Positions 10,536-21,503 of a DNA stretch of 64,000 bases are shown here, one piece after another; positions within the stretch are counted from its first letter, which is position 1, and each line of letters begins with the position of its first letter. The stretch is taken from positions 190,587 to 254,586 of the forward strand of contig KB205949.1 in NCBI GenBank assembly GCA_000328965.1. The letters run 5' to 3'. Source of the DNA: Ascocoryne sarcoides NRRL 50072 (Eukaryota; Ascomycota; Leotiomycetes; Helotiales; Gelatinodiscaceae). The notes below the pieces were generated by a model. It had not been told where the DNA came from and made no database searches. It saw only the letters and a list, made by a program, of their open reading frames with translations. A program made the translations under genes and the position numbers.

Positions 10536-13500
10536 TCACACCAAATGAAGCTCCATAAGGCACTTACTATGCCAACCTTTAAGGCTGATTTTACCTAACC
10601 AGGGATCGAGAGTACTCAGTGCTCGTAAGCATAGTATTCGGTTTCCAGTTATTGCACGCATAGAAGGCCTCCCAGATTCGACTATACGATTGGTCGTTCG
10701 GAAAGCATCTCACCAAATCTCATGTCAGTACTCCCAAAGTCAACCGACCATCACTCCTCACTGTAATCGAACACCGCACAATGTGACGGGCTATTATGAT
10801 CAATCCAAAGATTACGGCCTCGCAGACTTTGTCACCTGCGAACCTCATATCTTTAAGAAGACTAGTCATTGGCACCTTAACAAATCAAGGGGACAAAAGC
10901 AGAGATGTAAGACACGGCCAATTCTGCCCGAGATCATACTCGACAACGCCGTACGTTGAAGTTGTAACGATGAAGGAACTCATAGATCAAAAGCCCAAGG
11001 ACGCAGTTCGACATTCTCGATTCGTTCCTAAGACTTGATGTGGAGCCCTGCTGACAAGAGGCGTTTCTCGTCGTCTAAACTGACCTCCACGACTTAGGAG
11101 TGTTTGGTTAGCAGCATCCGGAATTTGAATTGTATCCAGAGTTTTGTCGGTACCTCGTGATTAACAAGGAGAGGTCGAAGCGAGTTTGTTCTTTCCTTTC
11201 GAGCCACTCGGTATACAGGACATTCTCGCTGCCCCAGTTGACGCAATCTCGATTGGGTCTAGGATCTTGTCGTGCGCCTGGCAGTTGACAAGGAGCAGTT
11301 CAGCCATGAGTACAGCCTGTGCATTGAGATAATGGCGATGATAGTATTCGAAGAGACCGCTGGATGTTCCAACCTCAACGCCCCAGAATCTGTATTCCAC
11401 AGTATCCACGTCGACAGAGAGCACATAGCTGAAACAGATCGCCGAGTTTTCAAAACTTGCCATCACATGGTGTGCTCATCAACATAGAGCTTGATCAGCT
11501 GGAGTTCTGGACCTCGACATCGTACGGAGTCCATTAAACAAGAGCACATCCAGATGCCGGCTTCGGCTTAGAGCCTTGACATCCTAGCGTGTGCGAATGA
11601 ACAGAGAGCCTGCTAAAGTCCCCGCTCTTGAAGCGCCAACATTATATGGGGAATAGCCAGCACGATCAGCTGCCAGGCTACCTAATCTAGATACCGGGCA
11701 TAAGCATCGGCAGAGAAATTTTGCAAGTACCAGAACTTCTATTCTCGGCATTCTAAAGTCTGCGTTCAATGAAGACAGCATTTCAGTGACCCTATCGACT
11801 TCGGCAAGTTGAGCAATCCACCAAACTTTAGGCGACTTTCCCGATTCCTAAATGTCAGGGTCTGGTTTAGATTCCTTGAAGGTCAGTTTGGGTCTCCATG
11901 AATGATCTTTTAAACTGGGCAATTTAACGTCACAGCAGCCAGCTTACATTATGTGCTATCGTGTCACTACTCAGAGGCTTAGGTTGCTCAGGGTGGGAAG
12001 GGGGTGGACCGAGGGTGACTAGTCACTGAGCAGGCGCAGTAAGACCCACCAGCGGATATGGAAATGGCAGAAAAATTGTGTTAAACAACCAAAATGGTAG
12101 CGCGAGAAGGATCAGTCGAGATGCAGGGAGGCACATTAGAATTAGTATTGATTTCTCAAAACCACTAGGTCGTAATATAACTCTTAGTTATCGCTGTTAT
12201 AGGAATCTCATAATGGCTAGCAGGCACAATAGCTAACTAGCTGTCTTTGGTCAATACACCTAGATAACGAGCTCCAAGACTAGCAGTACTAGTTTTATAC
12301 TGTTTGAAGACTATGCAAAATAGTTTGTACGATAGAGGTTTTTATGAAGGACAAATAAAATCCAAGTTAGTGAATGTGAGGCTTTCATCTTGCTCCCCAC
12401 TTTCTTTTTCTTTTTATTTAAAATAAGGTTTTAAGAGATATTTAGGTATAGCTAGAGTATTTAAACTAGTCGAGCTAAACATTAAACATTTCTAAAGTCT
12501 AAGTTTAAAGCCTTAGTTGAACATGCTAAGCAGACTGAAAGATTAGCTGGCTAGTTGCGCCTCAGTCCGCAATACGTTTATTGTTGTGTGCCGCCAACAA
12601 GCACATTTTAGCGACGCTTGGGAATAGAGATGGCTGGCTGAGTCGTCTAGGCGCAGGCCTAAATGCCGCCAGCGGCTTTTTGGAATTACTCGAGTTGTTG
12701 AAGAAGTTGAGCGCGGGTGGAGGGGCATATCTCTGGGAAGAGACTTTCTTCGGTTCAAATCACAACAGACCGATGGATATTAAGAACAAGTACAATCGAA
12801 CACATCTCTTTGATTGTTGGGAATACGTTGGATAGCGCGGAGAGCAAGAGCGAGTTTATCTTCCTTTCTTCAGTCTAATCTAAAGGAAGTGTTTATCAGC
12901 TAGCAGGTCTGCTTTAGCCCGTTCTACACGTGTTATTCCTCATTGCTAGAAATTACCAGGTGGAAGGGAATCTAGAAGAATAGTGGATAAGTTATTAGGG
13001 TGTTAATGCCTACGGAGCTCAAAGGCTCGTAATAGTATATATGAAGAAAAAGGAGTAATTGGGCTTTATAATAGTATTAGTTCATATGAAAATTACTAAA
13101 TCTAACGCTTTTATCAGGGATTTCTTCGTTTTTTTATATCTTAATCTTCGCTTCAATAAAGAGATTTTTTGAAATTCTTATGAGGTGTATAAAAGGCTTC
13201 AATCTCGCACTGTTACGGAAGTGAGGAATATTTCCTACTGCAATACTCCTATGTATGGTGTTCAATTAGTATTAAAACTGATTTGATTAAAGTAAACTAA
13301 TAGTAACCAGCCTGGTCTAACCAATGCATTTTCGATGTTAATCTAATTCTCATTCAGTTCTGATGAAATCTAATCAATTGCTATTGGTTGATCTCCCACA
13401 TACTATGTTCACTGAAACTCCAGTATCTCGACAGCAAGTCTCCACCTGACAACAATTATCAACCCCTAACGCTTGTAAAATCCTCCAACATCCAACTAAA

Positions 13501-13887
13501 GTCAGGGTAGACAATAGAGAAAACAGTCCCCACCTCGCGATTTTTCCCATTTACAATAAAGACCCACAGCTCCTCCTGGCAAGCAAAACCTCATTTGCCC
13601 GTCTTCCTTTCTATCCTACTGCTAACAGTTGCTAAATGGCGCTCAAAAGCTTATTTTACCTGTGAGAAAAGACACCCCTTTTATACCCCACAAAAAATGA
13701 AATGTTTGACCAGCACCTCGCCTCGTTTCCTCCCAGCCCGATATTAAAACGAAAACCCAATTGAATCACAGAAAAAGCAAAGACATCAATCCCCCCTCTC
13801 AAGCCACCAAAAATAATAGCTTCCCCAAGCTTCCAGTCCGTGATCTCCACCCTGCTCGCTAATCTCATTCGCTACACGCCGCAAGGA
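10536..13887. other. gene-poor, increasingly AT-rich stretch
   Basis: No gene model with ATG, splice sites and coherent composition could be built. On the minus strand, 11160-11830 holds several short frames whose wording faintly recalls ankyrin repeats (DRAGYSPYNVGAS, AELLLVNCQAHD) broken by stops; this is weak. The stretch 12060-13400 is strongly AT-rich with stops in all frames and looks like degraded repetitive DNA. No transposon ends are identifiable by eye. Confidence 0.4.
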
Positions 13888-13894
13888 TATAAAA
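13888..13894 (+). promoter_or_regulatory. TATA box candidate
   Basis: TATAAAA lies 96 bp before an ATG with an A/C-rich leader (13895-13989). The spacing and leader composition are what a fungal core promoter would show. It is the only support for the very short reading frame that follows. Confidence 0.35.
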
Positions 13895-13989
13895 GCCACC
13901 AAGCGTAAGAATATCAACTCCAAGAAACGATATACAACTACTTCATTGAATACACTCAACCCTTCAGTTGAGTAAATCTAAACAAGAAC

Positions 13990-14076
13990 ATGGATACATA
14001 TTACAACCCACTAGAACCCACGTCTACATCAACGATCCCGACCCCTACTCCCTTCCATCTCCCCTTAGCACAATAA
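13990..14076 (+). CDS. possible 28-aa small protein
   Basis: ATG in a good context (AAGAACATGG), 102 bp after the first base of a TATAAAA box; stop TAA at 14074-14076. The peptide is Thr/Pro/Ser-rich (start MDTYYNPLEPTSTS). It is too short to judge by composition. It could be the first exon of a longer gene, a small peptide gene, or chance. No signal peptide or Cys is present. Confidence 0.2.
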   Translation: MDTYYNPLEPTSTSTIPTPTPFHLPLAQ

Positions 14077-14889
14077 CAAACCCTCCATCTAACAAGATCC
14101 AAATAAAGCGATTCTAATATCAACAACAGAACTAAGAATAACAACAACAATAACATTCCTTATTGCAACCTTAATTTGAATAGTTTCATCAACACTAGCT
14201 CACGAAGAACTCATACGAATGATATCTTCTCTCAACTCACATTAGGTGTTCATATAAAATGCTAAACCGGGCATGAGTTCAACATAGGATAGCTTAGCAC
14301 ATTCTTCTGCCTTGGTGGCAGACGTACCCCAGCTAGCAACGGTGAATTTACCTATTTAGAAACACTCGGAGCCTAGCATCGCAAATCGAAGCAAGAGCAA
14401 CAATGGAAACAGGAAAACTCTTAATGAGATGCGAACTCAATATAGCAGTCCCTTCTACTCCATCCACGTCGGAAAGAGGCTTTATATATGCTCGAGAATC
14501 AACCCATCTCAAATCCTTTAAACCTACAACTAGTTATAACTACCAAGACAAGCCTAAAATTCATTTGCAAGCTCTACTCTCACCAATTACCCTCATAAAC
14601 CTACGCTCTCTTCTCATTCCCATCCTGATCTCCATCTCTCATGTACCACCCCTCTCACGTTTTTCCAGCCTATTTCTGCCCCTCCCCCTCCTCTTCCTAG
14701 CCTTAGCCCCAAACCCACTTGTCTCAAACGCCACCTCTGCAATATTCCTCGTCCCCACCAAAGTCGGACGTGTCGTCTCCCTACCTCTCATCAGCCATTA
14801 CTCACCGACACCCCGTTCCTTTAGTAACCTTCTTCCCCACCTCCCATCTTCAAAAAAAAAAAAGAAATCAAGAATCAAGAAAGATGTAC
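14077..14889. other. intergenic downstream of the Ser-rich gene
   Basis: A/C-rich sequence with a poly-A run near 14852-14864. A plus-strand frame at 14403-15005 is open, but it is basic, Pro/Ser-rich and antisense to the 3' end of the neighbouring gene, so I do not call it. Confidence 0.4.
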
Positions 14890-16951
14890 TCACGGAGGTA
14901 CACCCTGCAACATCACCGCCACACTCGCCACCACGTTCAAACTACCACTGTTCCCAGTTGCCGTCAAAGAAGACAAGGTCCCAGTCCCATTTGCCATGCC
15001 GGTAGTCGATCCATTAAGCCCAGATAGCAAGCTACCATTCCCCGCCACCAAAGGAGCTACATAATTGCCATGATATGCATGATGACACACACCCAGTGGC
15101 AAAGTGCAGTTCGCGTGGGTAAAATTGCCAACCCTAACACCAGAACCAGCATGATAAGTTTTCGAGCAAGACCTACGATTCAACCCCCTTGTTAGCGAGC
15201 CGCTACCAGCACCGCCATTCCCACGACATATTTCCAGAACCGAGAAATGATGATACGGATGGGAGAAGGACAGAGAGAGATAATGATACATACCTCACGA
15301 TCTCCGTCTCTGTCTCCATCTGGAGCTGAATTTGAGTAACGGTGAAATTTGACGTAAACGTAATAAACGAGGTGATAACCTCCACCCGGACTTCCGTCAC
15401 GGTGCTAATACTAACACTTTGCCATATTTCCGTTTGCGTCTCCGTCTCCGTCTCTGTTTCTGTTATTGTACTGATGCTAATAGATGGTAGTGCACAAGAC
15501 ATCGTCTTTGCCACTGTAAGAGGTACATAAGCTGTCGCTACTGCGGGAGGAGTGGAGACAGACATCGAGTCTGACGATATTGAGACTATTGGGGAAGAAG
15601 ATCGACTTGAGGTTGAGGATACAGATTGGGGAGCAGAATTTCTGTATTCGGATACTTCAGAGACGCTAGAAGGTGTCGATTGGGGGATTGATGGATATGG
15701 TGTGTCTGAGGTAATAGAGCATGATACTTCCGAAGTGGTCGACGCAGACCCCGCATCTGAGGCCGAGGACTCCAATGAGATGACTGGAGAGAGGGATATA
15801 GATGTGACTGATGCCGTCCCAGAATCACATATAGAGGAAAAAGTAGAAGTTGGGATATCCATCGTCGATGATTCCACATCGCAAACCGTGGATGAGAGTG
15901 AAGCAGCCGTGGAATCCAAACCGAAAAGGAAAGCCGATGAAGAAGAGACGAGGCTCTCAGTTTCCGCTACAGCGGTGTTTTGAGTAAGACTTGATAGCAA
16001 GGCACTTCCTCTACTGATGGACGAACTAGAGACCAAGACCGACGAAGTCTCGAAACCTTTCAAATCCGAAGAACTTGTCATATCAGCAAGGACGGCACTA
16101 GACGTAACCAGAGCTATCCCAATCGAAGACACTGACGACGAAGAACTGGCCAAATTCCCAAAAGTCAACGATGCTATACTCTCCCCTTCGACACCACTCG
16201 ACACAGGACTCAATCCATACCCCGAAGACATTGCAACTCCGGAAGAACTAACCACCCCCACCACCACTCCGGCCGCAAATATCGTTGTCGTACTCTGCGT
16301 TAAGGCTGTCGATGTTTCCATTTTGGAAATGCCAGATGAGGATGAGGAGAAGACACCAGTCACCATCATTCCACCCAACAATCCAGCTAACCCCGCTATC
16401 CCTCCTCCATCTCCTCCAGTCGTACTCTCTACCTGCACATTAGTGACAAGACTCAAACTCGCTAGCACTATGAATGCTTCGTTAACCACGTTACCACTTC
16501 CATTCCCACTTCCACTCACGCTTCCCCCTCCCACCCCTTCCTCGCTACCAACCAACCCCGTCACAACTGCAACATCAGCCGTAGCTTCCAGCGTCACACT
16601 ATCCATTGTCCCCAGACCCCCTTTCGAAGTCGAAGCCAAACTCGAACTTTCACCCTCGCTATACCCCTGTGTCACCGCCGTAGCAACAAACAACCCAGCC
16701 ACCTCACCCACGCCTCCGATTCCACCTCTCCTCTTTATCTCTCCCACTTCCCTCCCATCTCTCACAAAACCTCCCGTACCACTATTCCCCATAAACTCTT
16801 CCTCCAAAGCACTCACAATTACACTCCCCTTCCCTTTCTCCGCTCCCTCGAAACAAACCACATTAACCAACGCCGCTCCGACAACTAGAGCCGTAACCAC
16901 GAACACAAGCACCGTAACGCACCACCCACTCGCCCTCACATTCGATGGCAT
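14890..16951 (-). CDS. Ser/Thr-rich membrane-anchored or secreted protein, about 646 aa
   Basis: Exon 1 is 16951-15294 and exon 2 is 15172-14890. The intron of 121 bp has donor GTATGT, acceptor CGTAG, and the frame is preserved. Residues about 12-34 (WCVTVLVFVVTALVVGAAL) form one strong hydrophobic segment, either a signal anchor or a signal peptide. About 450 residues of Ser/Thr/Val/Gly-rich sequence follow, then a Glu-Thr run (ETETETETQTE) and beta-like repeats. Exon 2 has four Cys-containing positions and several NxT/S sequons, consistent with a glycosylated extracellular part, and ends with a modest hydrophobic stretch (LNVVASVAVMLQG). An alternative donor GTGAGT at 14893 could extend the protein past VPP, so the C-terminus is uncertain. 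A cell-wall or sensor-like role is inference. The family is not recognised. Confidence 0.6.
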
Positions 16952-18276
16952 CTTCCTCTTTCTCCTTTCCCTCCTGTCTCCTAATCCCTTCTTCCCCCTT
17001 CTCTCTTCTTATCTCCTCTCGTCTCGTCCTCCACACCACATTACCGCCCCACAAGACAGAACCAGAGAAGTATCCGACTCGACTCTCTCACAGCCTGCGA
17101 CCTTAATCCCGATCCAAATCCCAACTTGATTCCCAGCCTACCACCTCAACCCCAGTTCCTCACCACCCACAAAGCTGAATTCCAAACCAAGGATCCCAGA
17201 CCAAACACCTGTCTATTCTTTCTCCCCTCCTCACCAGCCGCCCACCCACTCACTACTCACTCACCACCCTCTCACAAACACCCAAACCAACACCCAACAA
17301 ACCAATACCAAAGAGTCCCAATCCCGATCTCAATCTAATCCAACCCCGATCCTAATCCCAGCTCAATCAAGCCGAAAAACCAAGACGTAACACCAAAGGT
17401 AGACGAAAGATAAAACAAGGAGAGTGTGTGTGTGTGTGCGTTGATCTTTTTTTTCTTTTCTTTTCTTTTCTTTTCTTTTCTTTTCTTTCAAAAGCGAGGG
17501 CGAGAGCGACAGAGAGGATAGCAGAAGACGAGACCGCGATTCGAGGTTCGAGGTTCAAAATTCGAGAACCAAAGGCTCAAGTAGTGCTATCCTGTACACA
17601 TCAACACATCAACACATACATACATACATGGATGTAGAAAAACGTACAGAAAAACGTCCGGGAAAAGGTCCTGAAAAAGAAAGATGCACAGCATAGTTAG
17701 TACAGTACGATCATACAAAGAAAAAAGAAGAGAAGAGAAGAGAAAACAAGAGAAAGAAAGGAGCCGCGACCCGGGTTTCTATTCTAGGAAGTCGACAACG
17801 TTAGATCGAGGAATATACCCAGAAAGACTCCTTCCTCACCACTAACCGATACGCAATTCCGCGTTGCGGCGTTGCGTAAAAGATACAAGGGAAAGGGAAA
17901 GAGAAAGAGAAAATGGGACAATAACCTTTTAGGAACCTTGAGAAAGGTAAACAGACAAGTGCACACTTGAGCACCCTTCCTCGCCGCTAAATATCAAGCA
18001 ATTCGCTATTGCAGGCTTTATATAAAAGGAAAATGCCCCAACCCCAACGCTCTCTACTCACTTCATGCATAAACTTACCCCCCACATATCAATCATGCAA
18101 TCACATACTTCGGATCAAGTCATATTATATGGAAGCTCTCGATTCCTAGGCGATCATCTACCGAACCGAAATCCAGCTTCACCTTGCAAGTCCAAAGACT
18201 CTATGCATGCATACAAGAGCGAAAACACCCATGCCGCGAAACGCATTCCCTACCCCGACGCTGACGCTGAAAGAAT
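16952..18276. other. intergenic, promoter side of the Ser-rich gene
   Basis: C/A-rich leader-like sequence (17000-17400), then GT and TTTTC microsatellites, then purine-rich GAGAA repeats (17720-17765). Beyond these lies the 3' flank of the ribosomal protein gene. No gene seen. Confidence 0.5.
17424..17489. repeat. GT and TTTTC microsatellites
   Basis: A (GT)n tract at 17424-17438 is followed by about eight copies of TTTTC between 17447 and 17488. Long pyrimidine tracts like this are common in fungal promoters; this one lies about 500 bp upstream of the Ser-rich gene. Confidence 0.85.
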
Positions 18277-19309
18277 CTAGTACTTCTTGCCTGAACGGAG
18301 AGTGTCTCCGAACTCGTCCAAGGGGCTGCGGATGAGCTTCGTCTCCTTCCACAGGTTGGGGGTCAAGTATCCGTACGAGTTGCCGACAGCAACGAACGTA
18401 GCCTTCAACGTGTTCTCCAATGTCTTGGTCGAGCCAGTGGAGGAAGTGTAGACATCCTCAACACCAGCGAGTTGTAGGAGACGCTTGACGGCTGGGGAGG
18501 CAACGAGACCGGTACCACGGGGAGCAGGAATGAGCTTTGATGTCAATCTGAGTTAGTTACTCTTCCTTCAACTACAAAGTATAAAGGGAGACGTGAGTAC
18601 TTACACGAACAGAGACGGAACCACACTTTCCAGACTCCTTGGTGGGGAGAGAGTGAGGTGTTCCCAAATTGGTACCCCAGTAACCTCTGCGGATGGGCAG
18701 GACACTCAACTTGGCGATGATGATGGCAGCACGGATGGCAGTAGCGACTTCCTTGGATGTCTTGATACCGAGACCAACATGTCCCTCGGAGTCACCGATA
18801 ACCACGATGGCCTTGAATCGGGTACGTTGACCGGCACGAGTTTGCTTCTGGACGGGCTTGATCTAAATTCAAGGTCTGATTAGCATCTGTCTGTCTCTGC
18901 CAATCCGCATTCTTCTCATTCCCTAACAACCCTCCCAATCTCCCTCTCCGCCCACGTACACAAGTCCAACCCCCATGTGAGAATCGGCAGAAATAGTAAA
19001 AAGTCTTCATACCTTCATAACCTCATCCTTGAGCTTGGGCAGGAAGAAGTCCACAATCTGGTACTCCTTGATGGGCAGACTGTGAAGATAGATCTCCTCC
19101 ATCGACTTTATCTTTCCCTCCTTCACCAATCTCCCGAGCTTGGTGACGGGTTGCCACTCCTTCTCCTCGTTCTTGTTGGCGCCGCGACGAGGTCCTCGTC
19201 GTCCACGGCCGCGGCCTCGATCACCACCGCGCTCTCCTCCCCGATCACCGCGAGATCCAAATCCGCCTCCGCGTCCTGCTGCGGCGCCGCCTCGTGGTGC
19301 GTCCGCCAT
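18277..19309 (-). CDS. RPS2: 40S ribosomal protein S2 (uS5), 270 aa
   Basis: A component of the small ribosomal subunit, acting near the decoding centre in translation accuracy and subunit assembly. Exons in transcript order: 19309-19013, 18862-18605 and 18534-18277 (813 nt). The introns are 150 and 70 bp, both phase 0. The N-terminal 45 residues are the eukaryote-typical Arg-Gly repeat extension (GRGRGRRGPRRG). The uS5 N-terminal domain follows (KLGRLVKEGKIKSMEEIY). The core (QKQTRAGQRTRFKAIVVIGD, GHVGLGIKTSKEVATAIR) and the C-terminal domain (LIPAPRGTGLVASPAVKRLL) match the family closely. Length is close to the usual fungal 255-270 aa. The start is the first ATG (MADAPRGG). The gene is complete and expected to be essential and highly expressed. 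Confidence 0.97.
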
Positions 19310-21503
19310 GATTAGTCGATGTGATAGATTGTCGAGAGGGAAGGGGAGGTCAATTCGGTGTTGGGCGAATTGAGAGGGTTGTCGACTTGGGTTTGGAGGT
19401 TGTGGAAAATGTGCAAAATTGCAAAATTGTGGGAGGAAAAGTTTAGCGAGGATGCAAGGATGTGTTGTCCCCGCTTGGTGCCTGATGTCTGAGGCTCAAG
19501 CATGTCAAAAGGTGAAATTGCAATTGAAGGCACGTGCTATTGGTGGCTGGTTTCAAGTGTGGCTTCAATGCTGACTCACCATCCGATGCTAGAAGATAGA
19601 TCGATCACGTGTCTACTTTCAACCTTGACTTCATCATGACGCTCCGCTGGCTCTCCGAGGGCCACTGCCGTGGAGGCCGTCCTTTTTGTTGTACTCCACA
19701 GTTCATGTACCAGCTAAAACTCGCTTCCTCATAACAACCTGCTTCTAAGTATTTATTCAATCTAGCCACTCACCCCCCTAGAAAACTCTTAATATCAAAA
19801 TGCATTTATATTACCATTTAACAACTACTTTCCTCGCTGGCGAAACAGTTCTGTCAAGCGTTCTAAAGACTTCTCGCTGACAAGGGGAATTTGGCCAGTA
19901 GATCTATTAGACCTGTAGGTATACTTCTACTACCACATTTAGTAAATCTCAAATGCGGAGTGTTCGGGACTGTTTCCCCGTCGAGAAAGTATAAACCTAT
20001 AATCTATCACGTATAACTCAAAACTTATAACTCATAACCTATACCCCAAAGCTAATCCAAACCCCATATCCTAATTAACAAATAACATAATCCATATGCA
20101 ACTAACCCACCCCATCAATCCCAACCCCTCCCTCATAAACCTCCGCCAAAATCGCCCATTCCCAACCCCCCACCCCAAAAACCCCATCCCTACCAATGAA
20201 ATCTTCTCCCCTCCTCCTCCCCCCAATTCTAACCATAAACCCAATTAATTCCAAAGTAAGTATATTAGATTCTAGAGCTTCTCAAAATACCGCCTCACGA
20301 CTAATCACTCTCCTTACTCCTAATTGAATTATTCTTAGTTATAGCTAAAAAGATATCAAGTAATTGAAATCCGGGATACAGTACTGAACGGGCCAGACTG
20401 ATGTATAAGGTAGGGCTCGTAGCTTAATTTAAGCACCCACCCACCCATCCACCCAACCCCGCGATCTCAAATTTTGAAATATAAATCCCGAGTATAAAGT
20501 GGATATAATAAGCCTCGAGCGTAGCGAGGCCGGGGGCTTGGGGGCTTGGGGGCTTGCCCCCATAAACAAAGGAAAACTGTGAAAAATGTGAAAGGAGTTG
20601 GAGATTTGGGGGGAGGAGGTGGTGGAGGTATTAGTATTAATAGTAAACACTACCTATCCCATCCTCCCGTCAAGAACATTTATACATATATACCTAAACA
20701 ACTAAACTAACTCGCCTCTGTATTTAAATATTTGTTTGTTTGTTTCTTCATTTCTTTATTTCTTTCTTTCCTCTGATTATCTGATAAGATCTGATCCGAT
20801 CCGATTTAATCTCTCTCGTAGATTCAACTCAAACCCATTCCATCCAGCCAATTCATTCCATCTCGCCCATCCTATACAGATCATCCATGCTATACAACTC
20901 ATCCAATAAATCCCAACCTCATCGAATCCTATCCAGCCCAACCCATCCTGTCTCAACTATACGTATATATATATAAATATTACATTATTCCGTTCCATTC
21001 CATCCACATCAAACCATCTATCTTAGCACCCTACTTAGCAGCTTACTTAGAAGACTAAGATAAACAAGCCAAGCCAGGCCAGGCTGGGCTAAGCCATGAG
21101 AACGAACGTACATACAAGGTCGCTCGCTCGCTCGTGCTTCCACGACCTAATCAACCAACCGTCTTTGCATTTATTCATATATTCATTGACGTGATGGATG
21201 CGTTCCTTTCTTACACCATACACCACATCTCCTCCCCCATCCCTCAACCCCTTCTCACATCCCCGAGATGCATGATATGAACCAGCCATTAAGCTCCTCG
21301 GCTCTCCCCTGGTACAGTACAGTACAGTACGGTGCAATCCAGACCGAATGTTCTCCATTTCGCCAACCCAGGCAGTAATCCCCTCCCTATGAATGAATTG
21401 CAATGCAGATCGATATCGATATATCCCCCGGCAAAAAAAATTCCCAACCAACTCCACGCTTTCCATACACACACACATACACACTCATGCTCGCTCGCTC
21501 GCT
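19310..21503. other. intergenic with GC-rich hairpin cluster
   Basis: Begins with the RPS2 promoter side (19310-19620). A long C/A-rich and AT-rich stretch follows with no plausible gene. It contains a hairpin and repeat cluster at 20512-20561 and a (GTACA)n-like run near 21310-21332. The right end is the 3' flank of the GC-rich regulator gene. Confidence 0.5.
20512..20561. repeat. GC-rich hairpin plus GGGGCTTG tandem repeat
   Basis: A perfect 6-bp stem GCCTCG / CGAGGC with a 7-nt loop at 20512-20530 is followed at once by three copies of GGGGCTTG (20533-20556) closed by CCCCC, which can pair with any of the G runs. It sits as a GC island inside very AT-rich DNA. It resembles the GC clusters known from fungal organelle genomes. 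Whether it is an insertion of that kind is inference. Confidence 0.6.

Noticed and set aside
16017..17129. 370-codon plus-strand frame
   Set aside because: It is antisense to the spliced Ser-rich gene, whose minus strand shows a membrane segment and a frame-keeping intron. The plus frame is Pro/Thr-rich shadow text.
18863..19012. Possible snoRNA in the first RPS2 intron
   Set aside because: No C box (TGATGA) with matching D box is visible in the transcribed strand.
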